Shown: positions 11,960 through 24,959 of the stretch, one piece after another
How positions within the stretch are numbered: the stretch's first letter is position 1
Layout of the letters: the number at the start of each line of letters is the position of its first letter
NCBI GenBank assembly: GCA_026874595.1
Contig: CM049310.1
Location: 86,033,056 to 86,097,055, forward strand
Origin: Sipunculus nudus
Lineage: Eukaryota; Annelida; Sipuncula; Golfingiida; Sipunculidae
Length of the DNA stretch: 64,000 bases
Direction: 5' to 3'
The notes under the pieces: generated by a model
Database searches by the model: none
Seen by the model: the letters and a program-made list of their open reading frames with translations, nothing else
Told to the model about the DNA's origin: nothing
Program-made: the position numbers and the translations under genes

Positions 11960-13330
11960 TTTCTCTAATTTAGAGATTAATCTCCCACATCAGGTCCAGA
12001 ACCCTCCAGCGGTATAGAGCACTGATTTTCCAACAGTCAAATGGATCCTCCAAAACCTGTGATTGCTGCGTTATTTTGTTCGTGAGCATGGTCTTTTGCT
12101 AGGGATGAAAATGCACTGTTTGTTTTCTGTACGGTAAACAGTGCAGTAAAAGCCTTTGCTACATTTAGGTGTCTCTGTTGTAGCTGATGCATATATCTCA
12201 AGTGTACATAAATCCATCTTCGATCATTAGTGTGATCAAGAGGAACATGGAATAATCTCGGAGAATTTCATACAAGGAGAAATTGGCCTATCGCAATGAA
12301 CGCATGAAGATTAGCATACTCAGCACTAGCTCCATCCATAGCAGAGGACTAGTGTTTGAACTGTGGTTAACAGCTGACCTTTGATCACACTGAACACTGA
12401 AGTCCAAAAGCATCTCTTCTGCATCACTGGCTGCTTCTTGTTTGCACTGACATGCTGTGTGTTGCATTGTTAAGAAATGCTAAGGGCAATGCGATGGAAG
12501 TTGTCCATGAGATCTTTTTGCTTGTTTAAGCATACAACATCATTCCGGTATAGAGAGGAACGGAAATCTCTTGATTGATGTTTTGCCTAACTGATTTAAA
12601 ATATTCTGTTTCTTTGCGTTTGTGCTTTACATTGTTATATTTCAACAATTGTGCCAGAGATGCAGGGGTCACATGACATCTATTCTGATACTTGATCCTT
12701 CAATATCATGCCAACTAATTCAAGGAAATTATTTCTGCTGACAAGCTTCACTGAATGTTCCGTCAAATGGCTATACCTGATCAAGTGCTGGCGGATAATT
12801 TTGGCCGCCTGAGTTAGGTGAATCCAATCACTGTCATTGTCATGCTGACAAACTTGTTCCAGTGCAGAGCTTTTGTCAGTGTCAAAGGTCAAAAAGACAT
12901 CACGACCTTTGCTTCCTGAGAAGCGAGTCAATAGTCGCTGCTATATTCGATTAGTGTATGTTCTTTGGCTTGTCTGTACACCAATCTGTTTCATTCTTGT
13001 TTCATAGAGCTGGGCTAAATGGGATAGTTTCAATTTTGTCGCAGTGTCTTCTTCTGCCCGGGCTTCTTCAATATACATCACAAGCTCAGCAAAGGCCAAA
13101 CCAGACCAAAAAAAATCCCTATTGGTACCAATCTGCTTTACTTTTTTTCAGTTTTACGTGCTCTGTAGTACAAAGCAGCGAGGTATTTAGTATGGTATTT
13201 GCATCAAAGAGCAATCGTGTATCTCCTTTATTGAGTTTGCCTGGGAGATTTTCATCTTCCATAAGGATGGCACTCGTACGCACATGACCGTCAAGCTCGA
13301 AGGTGGATGCTCCACGAAGTCATCAGCGCC
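11960..13330 (-). pseudogene. Decayed repeat-encoded protein fragment
   Basis: Read on the minus strand, short segments in several frames recall a protein found in many copies in marine invertebrate genomes: 'HVRTSAILMEDENL' near 13,280, a 'FAELVMYIEEAR' segment near 13,070, an 83-codon frame at 12,931-12,680 with 'KGRDVFLTF' and 'AAKIIRQH', and 'DHAHEQNNAAI' near 12,090-12,060. Order and orientation are consistent over 1.3 kb, but stops and frameshifts separate the pieces. I recognise the family only as a recurrent, probably transposon-borne protein of unknown function. The identification is from memory of pattern and a protein search would settle it. Confidence 0.55.
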
Positions 13331-13339
13331 ATCCGGCAG

Positions 13340-15425
13340 TCAACAGACAAAATAAAACTTAAAAAAAAAACAAATATCTACATCAGGTTCAGGTGCATGT
13401 GTTTAATGAGGTTACTCTGGTATGTTTAAAAACATCTACAGCAAGAAAAATTTCAAGAGCACTTCCTTGCCTATGTGTCCTATGTGCCTATGTTGCCCGT
13501 TTAAGCATTGTGTTGTTAAACTACAGCCTGCAAGTTTTATGCCATTTACCATTGTTAACTGCTTAAGGCGTTCTTAGCACCATGACCGCCTTCAAGTCTA
13601 GCCCGCTGCATGTTTCTTAGTAGCTCTCTCAGTTCATAGAGGCTGATTAGATTACGTACCAGTGACTTTTAACCTTTTGCCCTTTCATGTCCCTTATATT
13701 TAACATGGACACTGGAGGGACTTTTTTTGTCCTATTGACAAATCATATACAGTTCTCATTTTGTTTTTGTATCAATAATGTGTGATGGAGGATTCTGAAT
13801 TGTATCCATAAGGAAACAATGAAGTGCAAATATAATCGAATGTTCAAGCGTTTATGATATTGTACGCAGGGTGAAAGAGAGGAGAATACTACACGCCATC
13901 TGGTATGTTTGTATGACTGTTTACAACTGTTGTCTAATAAGCAATGAAGCTTGTTCAGTTGTTCTAAGCAGCCAGCAGTATGAGCCTTCATACCTACATT
14001 AAACAACAGCGCAGTCGGTGTCCCAGTGTTGGCTCTGTGAAGGAATCTGTAGACAAAAGGCATATATACATATCGACTGACGTCACAAATATTGACTTAT
14101 AAACAGGTTGCAACAAGGTATTACGTTGTAACAAAGCTTATTCTGGACTGATAGAATTTAGTAACCATCGTTCCTAGGACTCCCGGTCTTTGCCCTGGTA
14201 TAGGCCCGGTGCAGGTTTATTTAAATTTGCTTCGTCTTAGCAGACTTTTATAGTAAATATAATTTTTGACAGTTTCAAGAGGAATGCATCCAAATTGAAG
14301 AAGTTTTTAAAGTGTTTTTTTTCTGTTTAATGAAAATATTTTGCCAGAGAATTTCAATGCCCATTTGAATTATATAATATTCAGTTCCGAGTAGCATAAT
14401 ATACTGCAAAATACTCTATGTTAACCTGATTTCCTGTATAAATACTAATGATACAACAAATTATTTAAAAAGTGACCAGAAAAGCAATTTTACACAAGTT
14501 TGACACAAATATTGTGATATTATATTCTAAGCAAGCATTACCATATCCTGGTTGGTAAATATTACAGAAGTTTTAAATTTTTACAGTTGAAAAAAAAATA
14601 TAAATTATAAAGTATATATTATTAATTAAACAAATTCAGTGCCCATATATTTTTAAAAAGTTTTACACATTCAACTCTAGTTGTCCGCTAAGTTGATTGT
14701 AGTACAGTGCCTTGGGAAGATAATAAGAATTAATAACATCTATAAGTAGGCCTATACTGCATTTATTGATACAAGCATCATAATTGTTTGTAATTGTTTG
14801 ACAATTTATTAAATATTTATTTAAATATGCATATTGATTTTGTCCTCATCTAGATATTCAGAAGGGATATTACATAATTTCTCTAACTATTCCAGTCAAT
14901 TTTTCGCCCTATTCTTAATATCAACAGCGTGCCTTGGAACCATACTGAGCCATGTTGAGCCATTTCATTCAAGATTAAAGTCATTTAAGGTCATTATGGA
15001 AATGCCTCCAATTTGAAAGAAAATTAAGCTTCGGGCATTGCTCTGTAATCTAAAAAGGTGTAGTGTAAATGCCAAAAGCAAGTTTGATGCTTTCATCATC
15101 ATACGCACACTTGGTTATGGCCCCATTATTGAGGTCAAATGACCTACTCAATAAAAAAAAAAAGAAAAAAAAAAAAAAAGAACACTAGATAAAGAATTAT
15201 GGTAGTGTCCCATGAATATTCATTCATATGCAAAAAATTTGGGGGATCAAACAAAATCGTGCTCTATGTTTTACTGGCTTTCCAGTAATACAAAATTCAG
15301 CATAGTATATTTTATTAACAAAATCATGATGAATTTAAGAACGAATTCCCATGTCTTTTTCAGTAGAATATTTGCATATATTTGGAAATTACTAAACAAA
15401 GGAATTAGTTATTTCAGAGAAATAT
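13340..15425. other. Gene-free stretch
   Basis: AT-rich sequence with A-runs around 15,150-15,180 and scattered short frames of implausible composition. A 106-codon minus-strand frame at 13,743-14,063 has no recognisable motif and no supporting splice or promoter signals, so it is not called. Confidence 0.45.
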
Positions 15426-15430
15426 TGTTA

Positions 15431-15526
15431 ATGGTTGACACCTTTTGAAAAAGACTAGCTGTGTGTAGGTTCTTGTACACAAGCTTTCTGGTGCTCGGCC
15501 CCCTTCCTCAGGTGGTGTCAACCATT
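15431..15526. repeat. Short inverted repeat TGGTTGACACC / GGTGTCAACCA
   Basis: TGGTTGACACC at about 15,433 and GGTGTCAACCA near 15,515 form an 11-bp inverted pair around ~80 bp containing 'tttctggtgctcggccccct'. It could be a small mobile-element remnant or a hairpin. Nothing more can be said. Confidence 0.5.
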
Positions 15527-15849
15527 TACATTACTTTTTGTAAGTAACTAACTAGCACGGCATTTGAAAACTTAATATCAGTGAAATATTGTTAAAATTA
15601 ATTTTTAATGCATTTTTACGTTCATCTTATCCTTTAAATCTACAAAACAATCAAAGTTTTGGGCATTTTTAGATCTAATAATTTTTGTCAAGATAATCAT
15701 GGTTGCCATGGAAACAGACTCAAGTCTAAGACTACCAATCACAGACTGCTATCTTGCATATTTGTGATCTATAGGTAAATGCCTTGAAATAATGGTAGCA
15801 GTTCCCATCGTTATAGTGCCTGGAAAAAAATCGAGCTGAATGACTCAAA

Positions 15850-16165
15850 ATGTTATATGCGTTCTATCACACAACGACTAACTGTTAAGGCCACAGTTTG
15901 GAGGTTAAATGTAAAAAAAAGTCATATTTAAATATGCAAATTTAGCTGAAGTGCATTGGTTCTCAAATGTCATGTTTTTACCTATCATTAGTAACATTTA
16001 TTTTTAAGCTGATTTAAATATACATTGTTTAAATTGTGTTAATGCGCATGACCAGTGACCTTTCAATGTCATTTCGAAAATGCCTCCCTACCTTATAACA
16101 AATCTTAGTGTATGGCCTATCACTCCTGAAAATGTCGGGCTTTTATCATATGTTTCGCACCATGT
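15850..16165 (-). repeat. Second arm of the inverted repeat pair at 10.4 kb
   Basis: Reverse-complement match to 10,410-10,720. Shared blocks include 'atgacctatcactcctgaa' -like sequence and 'ttcaatgtcatttcgaaaat'. Confidence 0.7.
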
Positions 16166-16199
16166 TTCCCTTAGCCGCCCAAATATTGAGTTATGGGGC

Positions 16200-16470
16200 C
16201 TGTTAAAAATATGAAAAAGTTAAGAATAATTAAAAATTTATCACAAAAGCTCCAGTATCTGAATAACTAATTCATCGATTGCCATGATTCTGTCCACCCA
16301 TTGTTCAGGGTTCCTTAACCAATATTTTACAAGATCATAATATCAATAATAAATGCAGCTGAGCGTCATGACCCATGGGTCACTTGTTGGCTCGGCTTAT
16401 TTAAAATCATCTGAGCTACAGCGATGGTCCTTTGTCCGTCGTTTGATCGGCTGGATGACCATTAACAAGG
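16200..16470. repeat. Fragment of the 648-1760 repeat family
   Basis: It contains 'gaataattaaaaatttatcacaaaagctccagtatctgaataactaattc', the closing motif CAGCTGAGCGTCATGACCCA and then a new opening block 'atctgagctacagcgatggtcctttgtccg'. These match the ends of the first repeat copy. Confidence 0.6.
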
Positions 16471-17287
16471 CACGTTTTTAAACCATTGGACCTACGAATC
16501 TGAAATTCTACAAACAGATAGATATCCCCAAGTACTAGCAAACCGAGGAATAAAGAAAAAAGAGCCCATTTTCATTAAAATCCTATTGTTACACTTTAAG
16601 ACTGCGTAATATCAAAACAACTGATGTTTTTATTTTATTTTTGGCGTAACTTATTGCTTCATATGTAAATGCCGGAATTAGGTCTATGCTGCGTTAAATG
16701 TAGCAGTTATGAGCCTGAACCTGATGTAAATTGTCAAGATTTCAGGAAAGATATTTACCCTTTTCACTTATTAACTGCTGAAGCTAGAGTGCCTTTTTTC
16801 AAACATGTAATTTTATTTATTGAACATTTAACTACATGCGAGAAATTATATCAGAATTTTGTAATTTTTTTCATGAGCATAAATATTATATGAGTACCTT
16901 TCATTTAGCCAAATTTTGAACATGGCTTATTTTTTTCTTGTAAGCACGGTTGATTCAATTTTTCACGTGATGGACAGAAAATGTTTTAAGAGTTCAAAAT
17001 CAGAAATTTAAGCAATTTTATAAAAAAATATGTAACTGGTATAAAAAGTAACTTTATTGATTGAATGTTTGTTGTTATGCCAAAAAACACATCAGAAATT
17101 TGTATATATTTAAATTATTAGCGAAAATTTAAAATAAATACCTTACTTTGACGATGGCACATTTTTTTCTTGTAAGCACGGTTGATTCAATTTTTCAATT
17201 GATAGACACTATTTAAGTTATTAGCATAAATGTTAAATCAATACCTTAAATGTTATTTGTGTTAATAAATTCAACGTTTATTATTAT

Positions 17288-17559
17288 ACTATAGCTCATC
17301 TTCACCTTCTTCTTTATTCCATATTTAAAGGGTTTTCCTAGTTGGTATTTTAAGCACATATTGCTGTCACATACCTTTGTGCGTTCACGTTAATTCAGCA
17401 GCTTACTTATCAGTTTATGGGAATTAATTTCTGGCATGTATACGTCTGGTTAATACAGTCCGTTTTACATGTTATTTGTGTGTGTGTGTGGGTGTGTGTG
17501 TGTGGCGGGAAGGGGGATTTCTTCTACAATCATTAAAAATCTAAGACTATGAATTAATG

Positions 17560-17611
<52 letters not shown>

Positions 17612-18280
17612 AATTATTCATTTGCAGAAGCAAGATATCAATGAAGGAACTGAAACATTCCACGTGAACGGCTAAATCATGGCCGAGAAATCATTTAGTT
17701 GTTTTTTATTTAAATTGGTGGTTTGTTAATTGTATATGGCCATCATAAATGAGAATAATGCTAGTGACTCACGATTACAGCGCGCAGAAATATAATTTTT
17801 TTTCTTATAAAAATGAAAACTGTGGTTTCGGTGGGCTAAAGCCCAACCCCCTCCCAAATCCCCTATATATTTAACACTGTTGCCTAAATTTGTAACCGGT
17901 CCTCTGAGACAAGGCATTGTTGACATGGGTATTGTGAAAGTATAATATAGCTGACGAGGAAAATCGGTTGTCCTTTAGCGTGCTTGTCTCCTGCAGCGAT
18001 AGCTGTGTAAATAATCCAGATTCGTTAAATAACGATCAAAGTATGTCAATGGTGGGCGAAGTTAAAGTGAAAAGGGTGTCAATAACTGCCCGCCTTGCAA
18101 TTGGGTTATGTTTACTGCATTTGTTACGGTTCAACTGCGATAAAAACATTTCTAACACTATAAAAGCCCGCAAAAAGCTGACGGAGAAAATTAGTTTGCC
18201 TCAAAGTGTTTGGTCCGGCCACTTATGCAACACCTGATTCGTTAAATAACGCTCCAAGCAACTGATGTACCTTAGTCATT
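17288..18280 (+). repeat. Tandem duplication upstream of the methyltransferase gene, copy 1
   Basis: Blocks here recur downstream in the same order: 'cttctttattcc' (17,300 / 18,650), 'gaacggctaaatcatggccgagaaatcattta' (17,667 / 18,790), 'ctcctgcagcgatagctgtgtaaata' (17,988 / 19,130), 'cagattcgttaaataacgatcaaag' (18,018 / 19,160) and 'cttagtcatt' (18,271 / 19,429). The offset is about 1.13-1.35 kb and varies with indels. Copy 1 ends before any equivalent of exon 1. Confidence 0.8.
17564..17607. repeat. (TA)n microsatellite
   Basis: About 22 uninterrupted TA dinucleotides. A GT-rich tract lies just upstream at about 17,476-17,503. Confidence 0.95.
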
Positions 18281-18632
18281 AAGAATACTCCACACTCAAG
18301 GCTTGCTTGCATAACACAGGTACACTCAATCAAGATTATTGATAAATTTTGCTGGAATTTAATTTTTTGCTCATTTTACCATATGTGTAAACTGTTTTAG
18401 AATCCTTAATTACATTCACATATTTTTTGTTTATTAAATATATCCTTTCATGCAACTCTTAAGCCCATCAGCTTTTTTCCCTTATCGCATGATCAAATTG
18501 TTTCAGGACACAATTTTTATATATTACAGAATACAATATATACTTAGCAGATTTACTTTGTGCTCATTTGAAATTTTAATTGTTTACAGAATTTTATTCA
18601 GGTTAATAAATTAAACCTGTATTTTTGAACTT

Positions 18633-19438
18633 CAGCTCAACTTTACTTTCTTCTTTATTCTATATTTTTCCCATTGGGTATTTTAAACAGATATTGCTGT
18701 AACATAGTTGAATTGCCTGTAGTTTTTACAAAAATTTGATCATGAGCAGCTCCTGCATCAAAGCTTTTAGAATCTGAAATATTACACATGAACGGCATAA
18801 GTCATGGTCGAGAAATCATTTAGATGGAAAGGTTAAAGTCTGTTAATGTCAATTGTGGGTAAAATTTTCAACTTGCTCCTCTTGAAATACAAACAAATGA
18901 GCATGGCAGACACATGCTTTATATTTTCTCAGTTTTACATATTTTAATTGGTGTTTTTTAACGGTATATGGCCATCATTTAACGAAAATAAGCTAGTGAC
19001 ACACGGTTACAGCGCATAGTAATATATATATTCTCTGATAAAAATGAAAACTGTGGTCTCGGGTCCGGCCTTAGCCCCTAAAGTAGAATATAGCTGACGA
19101 GGAATATTGGTTATCATTTAGCCTGTTTGTCTCCTGCAGTAATTGCTGTGTAAATATTCCAGATTCGTTAAATAACGATCAAAGCATGTCAATGGTGGGC
19201 GACGTTAATGTGAAAGGGGTGTCAATAAGCGCCCGCCTTGCAAGTGGGTTATGTTTACTGTATTTGTTACGGTTGAACTGCGATAAAAACATTGCTAATA
19301 CTATGAAAGCTCACAAATAGCTAGCGGAAAAAAACTCTCTGCCTTACAAGTGGTTTGGCGTGGCCAATGTAACACACCTGTATAAAAAATTCAGATTCGT
19401 TGAATAACGATCAGAGCAGGCAGTGAACCTTAGTCATT
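18633..19438 (+). repeat. Tandem duplication upstream of the methyltransferase gene, copy 2
   Basis: Copy 2 directly abuts exon 1 of the methyltransferase gene and so contains its presumed promoter. It is diverged from copy 1 by roughly 15% by eye with several indels. See copy 1 for the shared blocks. Confidence 0.8.
19381..19388 (+). promoter_or_regulatory. Candidate TATA box of the methyltransferase gene
   Basis: TATAAAAA lies 96 bp before the start codon, which leaves room for a ~70-base 5' leader. It falls inside copy 2 of the upstream duplication. The equivalent place in copy 1 lacks a clear TATA box. Confidence 0.45.
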
Positions 19439-19483
19439 ATAACTAATACACACATCCTCAGAGCAGAGAGAGCTATCAACAAA

Positions 19484-22059
19484 ATGTCTACCATGGAAGA
19501 CAGAATGACAGCTTGCGAAGAGTACGCTGAGGCGTACCACGTGTACAACATGCATTCTGATCTGTCCTCTAAGACCGGCTCCTGGCTAAGAGGAAATGTT
19601 AACAACATCGTTACCGGGATACCGTCAAGTTCATCGGAGGAATCTCTCAAAATCCTGTCGATTGGGCCTGGTTCAGGTAACATTAAGCCATTATTTCTGC
19701 ACCTTTTAAATAAATTAAATGATGTCCATAAGACAAGGAAACACCTGCCTTATTTCATGACTTATCTGAAACGCCATAAAACGTAGGAAAACCTTTAAAA
19801 GAACGCCTTTTTTACTTTTACATCCGTTGCTCCTTAAATTCTAAACCTTTAGAATGATCCAAAGTGAGCATAACGTTAAACGTCTGACGGTCATTTGTAG
19901 ATTATGACGTGTAATATGGCCATTGAGAACGGATGTCGTATTTTCAAATAGAACTTCAAATCACTATCTTTGCAGGGGACATGGACAGCATTATTATAAA
20001 GGAGTTGATGACTCGGTACCACATTGAATATACAGCCGTAGACCCGAACGCTAAACAGCTCGACAACTTCCGAGAAAACGTGATCAACAACTCCGAATAT
20101 CGACAAGTGACGTTTTCTCTCCACGAGATGACCGCGGAAAAATACCTGGACGAAGTCAAGGTCACGGAGAAGTATCACCTCATACACATGATCCACTGTT
20201 TGTATTACTTCAGGGAAAACCTCAGAGAAACTCTGTCTGGCCTGTATGAACATCTAGCACCCGGAGGCGTGATTCTGGCCATGACCAACTCAAAAAGTAA
20301 GTTGTTGTCCCTATCTCTTTTCGATCTACGCTCTGCACGCAGCGGTTATACAATGCAGTCCTCCAAGGTCCCCTTGTTGTTTTAACCGCTGCTTTTTATG
20401 GCTCTGAACACCAGAGTGCGCACAAAGCAAAGCATAGTAATCATGCCTATGAGAGCATAGAATTGCATTGTGCATGCAGCTCAAATTTTAAACATGCGTC
20501 TTTTAAAGCCAAGGTCGTGAAAAGTCGACATCGGCGATAGTGGTAATTTGAAACTGGAACACACGTCAAACAGTTGAACAATGCTGCATTGTAGAACCGC
20601 GCTGGCCGTTAAAGCCAACAACAACACAGTCAGCACGAGACAGACACGTCGCTGCAGACCCTTGACTGACGTCATATGCCTGTCACATTGCACATTCAGC
20701 CCGTACACACAATCAAGCAGAAGCCACAGGGAAATGCTACACAGACACTTCCGTAATTTCATTTTCCTAAAAAAAAGTGGCTTAGATCAAAACAACCAAC
20801 AAATGATAAATTGCATAACAGTGGCGTAGATCCAAACAACAAACAGAGGACAAATTCCAAAACTTTTCAGTTCCTGGTAAAATATTCCCACAAAATATTG
20901 TTTAAAACAGCACACCGCCTGCAGATAAAAAAATATGCAAATTCCTTATTTAAAGAGATAAATCTTATCAGATAATTTCTTTCAGCTGGCGGGAATGAGA
21001 AGGTCCTGTCCGAGTTCCAAGGATTACTGCCGGCTGGCGGAGAGACCCACGCAGAGGACATCGAGGCCATTCTACATGACCTTGGTTTGACTTTTAGCAA
21101 AGAAGAGGTCAAGGTCAAAGAGGATATTGGTAAGTAAATCTCCTCGAACTCGAAACCAATTCAAATTGGCCAAAGCCTATGGCTGTCAATATTATTTCTT
21201 ATTGTTGAAGTGTGTGTCCTACAATCCATTACGTCACTTTTGAAGCTGATGTCGTCGTTTCAGAACCGTTTAATTTATAAACAATTTCAGAAGTTATGAG
21301 CAAAATGAATGTCCGCTTCAATAAATGAACAAATAGTATGAACAAATTGGAAATTAGAAGACTCCTGTTGTGGCATAACGCATATAACAGTGTATATTTT
21401 CATGAAAGAACACTTTACAAATTTGGTTGTTTATCCGAGCGAGGAAATGGTTCTGCAAATGAAAACCATTTTGAACCCGCATCCTCAATCATATTCAAAC
21501 GGTTAAGTCAATTCACACTGAATGGTCATGAACTGTTGTGTGTTCATTCAGTCCCACGTGGAAACGGGAAACGTGGAAACGTTTTGCATTTGTAAAATGC
21601 TTTTATATTAATACCTATATATTAATTTATAAAGCATACACAAGTCATACTGACCAGTTATTTCTTGACTAAATTAACAAACAAAACAAATGAATATAAA
21701 ATAGCTGTCGGTATGGTTTACAAGCTGCACTGTAGAAGCGTTACACTATGCACAACGTTTAATGAAGACCATTACTACCAATGGGAGAAAGCATGTGTAT
21801 ATATGTATGTGTATATATATATATGTAACGAAACCTCATGTGCAATACTGTTACAGGTCCGTTGATGAAGGATGACGGAGTGGGCAATCTTCTTCTGGAC
21901 TTTCTATCTAACCAACACAACTGCCGCCAGGTGACGCCCCTGGACGTCGTGAAGTCGTTCCTTGACCGCATGAGAGAGGGAGCCACATGGGTAGACGGGA
22001 AACTGATGTTATACAACAACATGGTTGTCCATAAAATACAAAAACATTCAAATGTTTGA
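19484..22059 (+). CDS. Histamine N-methyltransferase-like protein, four exons
   Basis: Probable SAM-dependent, cytosolic small-molecule methyltransferase of the histamine N-methyltransferase family, which transfers a methyl group to the imidazole ring of histamine; the substrate in this animal is inferred, not shown. Coding exons: 19,484-19,676, 19,976-20,296, 20,986-21,129 and 21,857-22,059. All introns have GT/AG ends and phase 1, and together the exons give 286 codons, close to the ~290 residues usual for the family. The SAM-binding motif I, LSIGPGSGDMD, is split by intron 1 exactly after GPGS. Motif II is the acidic AVDPNA, followed by IHMIHCLYYF. The last exon has DFLSNQHNC and LYNNMVVHKI, like the family C-terminus. 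The start was chosen for its 'caacaaaATG' context and because exon 1 then has the family length. No stop or frameshift is seen. A related methyltransferase activity remains possible. Confidence 0.88.
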
Positions 22060-22175
22060 TAGACAAAAGGTCCCGGTAAAAATAGTAAAGCAACATTTCC
22101 AGGTAAAAAAAATTCTTATATAAATTCGGGGAACATGAATTTAACTACAAACAAATAGCCATGTTATGTTGCAAA

Positions 22176-22181
22176 AATAAA
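22176..22181 (+). terminator. Polyadenylation signal AATAAA
   Basis: The first AATAAA after the methyltransferase stop codon, about 117 bases downstream, on the coding strand. Confidence 0.5.
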
Positions 22182-22966
22182 AGGAATAATCATCTTTTAA
22201 ATCACAATATTTAATGAAAATATAATACAGCAAAAAAAAAATCAAAAAGGAAGAAAACCGTGCACATAGCGACAGACCAACAGACAGAAATGGGGAGAAA
22301 GACACACGCAAGCACACACTCAGATGAATACAAATCAATTGTAATTTTTAATCATTTCAGTATAGTCATTTTTTCGCAGGAAAGAATGACTAGAATTTTA
22401 CTTGGAGGTGAAAAACACGTAGGTGCTTTATGTGAATATTAAACTTTGTGATATTTTCAAAGTTTGTACCCATATACCTGGTTTATGTAAAGTCTATAAA
22501 AATATAGTTCTATACGATAAAGCCAAAGAACTGTTGATGAATTGTATTGTAAGATTGGAGCCAGTCTACGGCAGTGAATTCTGGGACTTTATGAGAATAA
22601 ACCTGTTTTCTGCAACCACTAGACATCGAGTGGATTTTTGCGTGAAAGTTCCCGGGAATATATGTCCGCTGCAAGTGATGTGACAAGACTAAAACAACGG
22701 GTGTCTTAACAATTTCTCATATTCCCTTAATTTTTTCTACATTAACTCGATACGAATAAAATAGGAAAACAGAGATGAATTCACAACATAGCAGGGCAAT
22801 TTCCTCTTAGTTTTCAAATGCTAATATATATATACATAGATAAATAAGTACATTTGCATTTGCTTAGTTTAACAAAACTCAGCTGAGTACCTTGACCCAT
22901 GGGCCCCATGGTCAGACACGCAGTCATTTACTGCCTCCACACACGAGATTATCGGTATAAGCAATA

Positions 22967-23002
22967 TCCCTGGCTATACAAAGCAGAGGTTATAGCCAGG
23001 GA
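22967..23002. repeat. Perfect 12-bp hairpin
   Basis: TCCCTGGCTATA at 22,967-22,978 is the exact reverse complement of TATAGCCAGGGA at 22,991-23,002 with a 12-base loop. It directly precedes the 28-bp tandem array. Confidence 0.7.
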
Positions 23003-23026
23003 GAGGTAGGAAGACTGCAGTGAGGA

Positions 23027-23142
23027 ACGTAGCATAGTAAAACATAGAAATAATACGTAGCATAGTAAAATATAGGAATAATACGTAGCATAGTAAAACA
23101 TAGGAATAATACGTAGCATATAGTAAAACACAGGAATAATAC
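23027..23142. repeat. 28-bp tandem repeat, four copies
   Basis: The unit 'acgtagcatagtaaaacatag' plus 'gaataat' occurs four times in a row with one or two changes per copy. The repeated reading frame on the minus strand is a by-product. Confidence 0.85.
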
Positions 23143-23264
23143 TGAACATGTCATTCAGTTCCAGCGGATTCATAAATTGTGTTCGCGGTTGGAACATATT
23201 TTCACCTTTATTGTGTATATATCGTAATATTCTCTCCAAATTCGAAATCGCACGTGCTCAGAGT

Positions 23265-23740
23265 AAAGTACGTAAAATCCAAGATGGCCGCCTTCAGCCA
23301 TGGGAAATATTGAGTTTCGGGGATAAAGTGTACTTGCACGTGTAACAGAACAACGTTTTTAAGGAATTGAATAAGATAGTGCTTGCTTTCAATTTATTTG
23401 CACTTAAAGTGATTAATGAATGCAGGTTATAATTTTTTTATGAACCCTGTGACCCCAAGGAATCCAAGATGGCCGCCACTGCAGTCTTAACATAGATATA
23501 ATGCTATTTCACAGTAATTGTCGCTTAAAACTTAATGATATTGGATCAGTTTATACGTTTTTGAATGTGTTCTGTAGATTGCAACTAAACAGGAGTTTTT
23601 ATAAGCCCTGTAAACCCAGGGAATCCAAAAGGGCGAGATGCTGTCGCATAAAACGTTATGATATATGATAAATAGATCGATTTGTACATTTTTTATTGTG
23701 TTGTGTGTATTGCAACTAATCAGGAGTTGTCGGAAGCTCA
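23265..23740. repeat. Degenerate ~160-185-bp tandem repeat with AAGATGGCCGCC
   Basis: Three related units, each with an 'aatccaagatggccgcc'-like block (23,275; 23,460; degraded 'ccaaaagggcgagatg' at 23,625) and 'tgtattgcaactaatcaggagtt' blocks. The same core in reverse ('gatggcggccatcttgg') appears at 27,335. Non-coding. Confidence 0.6.
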
Positions 23741-24361
23741 CAGAGGGTAGGCAAGGTCAAAGTCAAATGCATGTATACTAATATTTTAACGCATAAAAAA
23801 ATCTTGGGCACTACACTGTCATGTTTTGTGATATGGTGATCACAAGGAAACAGACCTTATGAAATTGATGCTCATGATCTCTTTTTTATATTGCTGATTC
23901 TCTCATAGTATTACTACATGGTCTAGGTGCCTACCATATTACAACAAAACAAACATTTAGAATCAGCTTGTGTGGTTATATGGAAGATTCCAAGATTCTT
24001 AAAGCCTTGTTGGTGGTCTTGATACAGAAATATTCATGTCATATTAAACAATTCCAAGAACCTTGTAGAACAGGGGGATCGGTAGAAACCGTTGCCTCGA
24101 CATTTTATATTTTTATATAGTTTATCTCAATATGAACGGAAACAGGTCTAATTGTTAGGAGTTATAGATGAGGTACTTCCAAAAGTTAAAAAAATACAAA
24201 TAAAGCACAAAAATCTAATCAGCCATATTTGATCAACAGAAAAGAAGGCACATCTGCATATGTAAAATGGCGTATGAATACGCATTATTCCTGAAGGAAT
24301 GTTTGCACATTACGGGAATACAAAAATCTCAACGGTACACTTGTTGGATAAAACGGACCAC

Positions 24362-24793
24362 GGATGGAAACTTTTTTTTGTAATTTTTTGTTGTTGGAGG
24401 TAGTCGCCTCCATTTTTAATGCAAACTTTACTACATATATGTACATCTGCAGATTTCCATTCCGGTTTAGGACTACATGAGAGAGCAGAATGACACGCTT
24501 CTTCTTAAATTTTATATCCTGGCGTTAAACAAGCCCATATGACTACTGCACCTGCTGGGCCTGTGTGCGTAATCATCCCCATTGCTGGGCTATACCACCG
24601 AGGATCCCCCCGAAATACGCACTCGTCTGTGAGTGAAACACGGCCGTTGGGCACGACCTTCCCATTACGCCTGGATGGAATCACTGTCGAGTGTGCATCG
24701 ACTAGGGGATGCAAATGCCATAATAATGTAAACCATCTGTTACCAGAGGTGAAAACTGCCCCCATCCCCGGCCCGTTGAGCGCTAGCACCTTT
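24362..24793 (-). mobile_element. SINE, second copy (minus strand)
   Basis: The reverse complement matches the SINE at 11,279: 'taatgggaaggtcgtgccca', 'cctcggtggtatagcccagc', 'aaaccggaatggaaatctgc' and the 'tggaggcgactacctcca' tail. The tRNA-like head is replaced by other sequence, so the copy is 5' truncated or rearranged. Confidence 0.8.
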
Positions 24794-24959
24794 TATGTTA
24801 TTTTTTACTTTTCCCATTTATTGGCGATTATTTATGTTTTCAGATTTCATTTTTATTTCCCCAGCAATTAAATTATTAATTGACGTATGTGTGATTTGCT
24901 CCGTTAAGATAACATCTAATATTTGTATACTTAGGAAGGGGGTCTTTCCTTAATTGCAT

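Noticed and set aside
17968-18237. 89-codon plus frame upstream of the methyltransferase
   Set aside because: It lies in the duplicated non-coding upstream block; the corresponding frame in copy 2 is interrupted, so it is not conserved.
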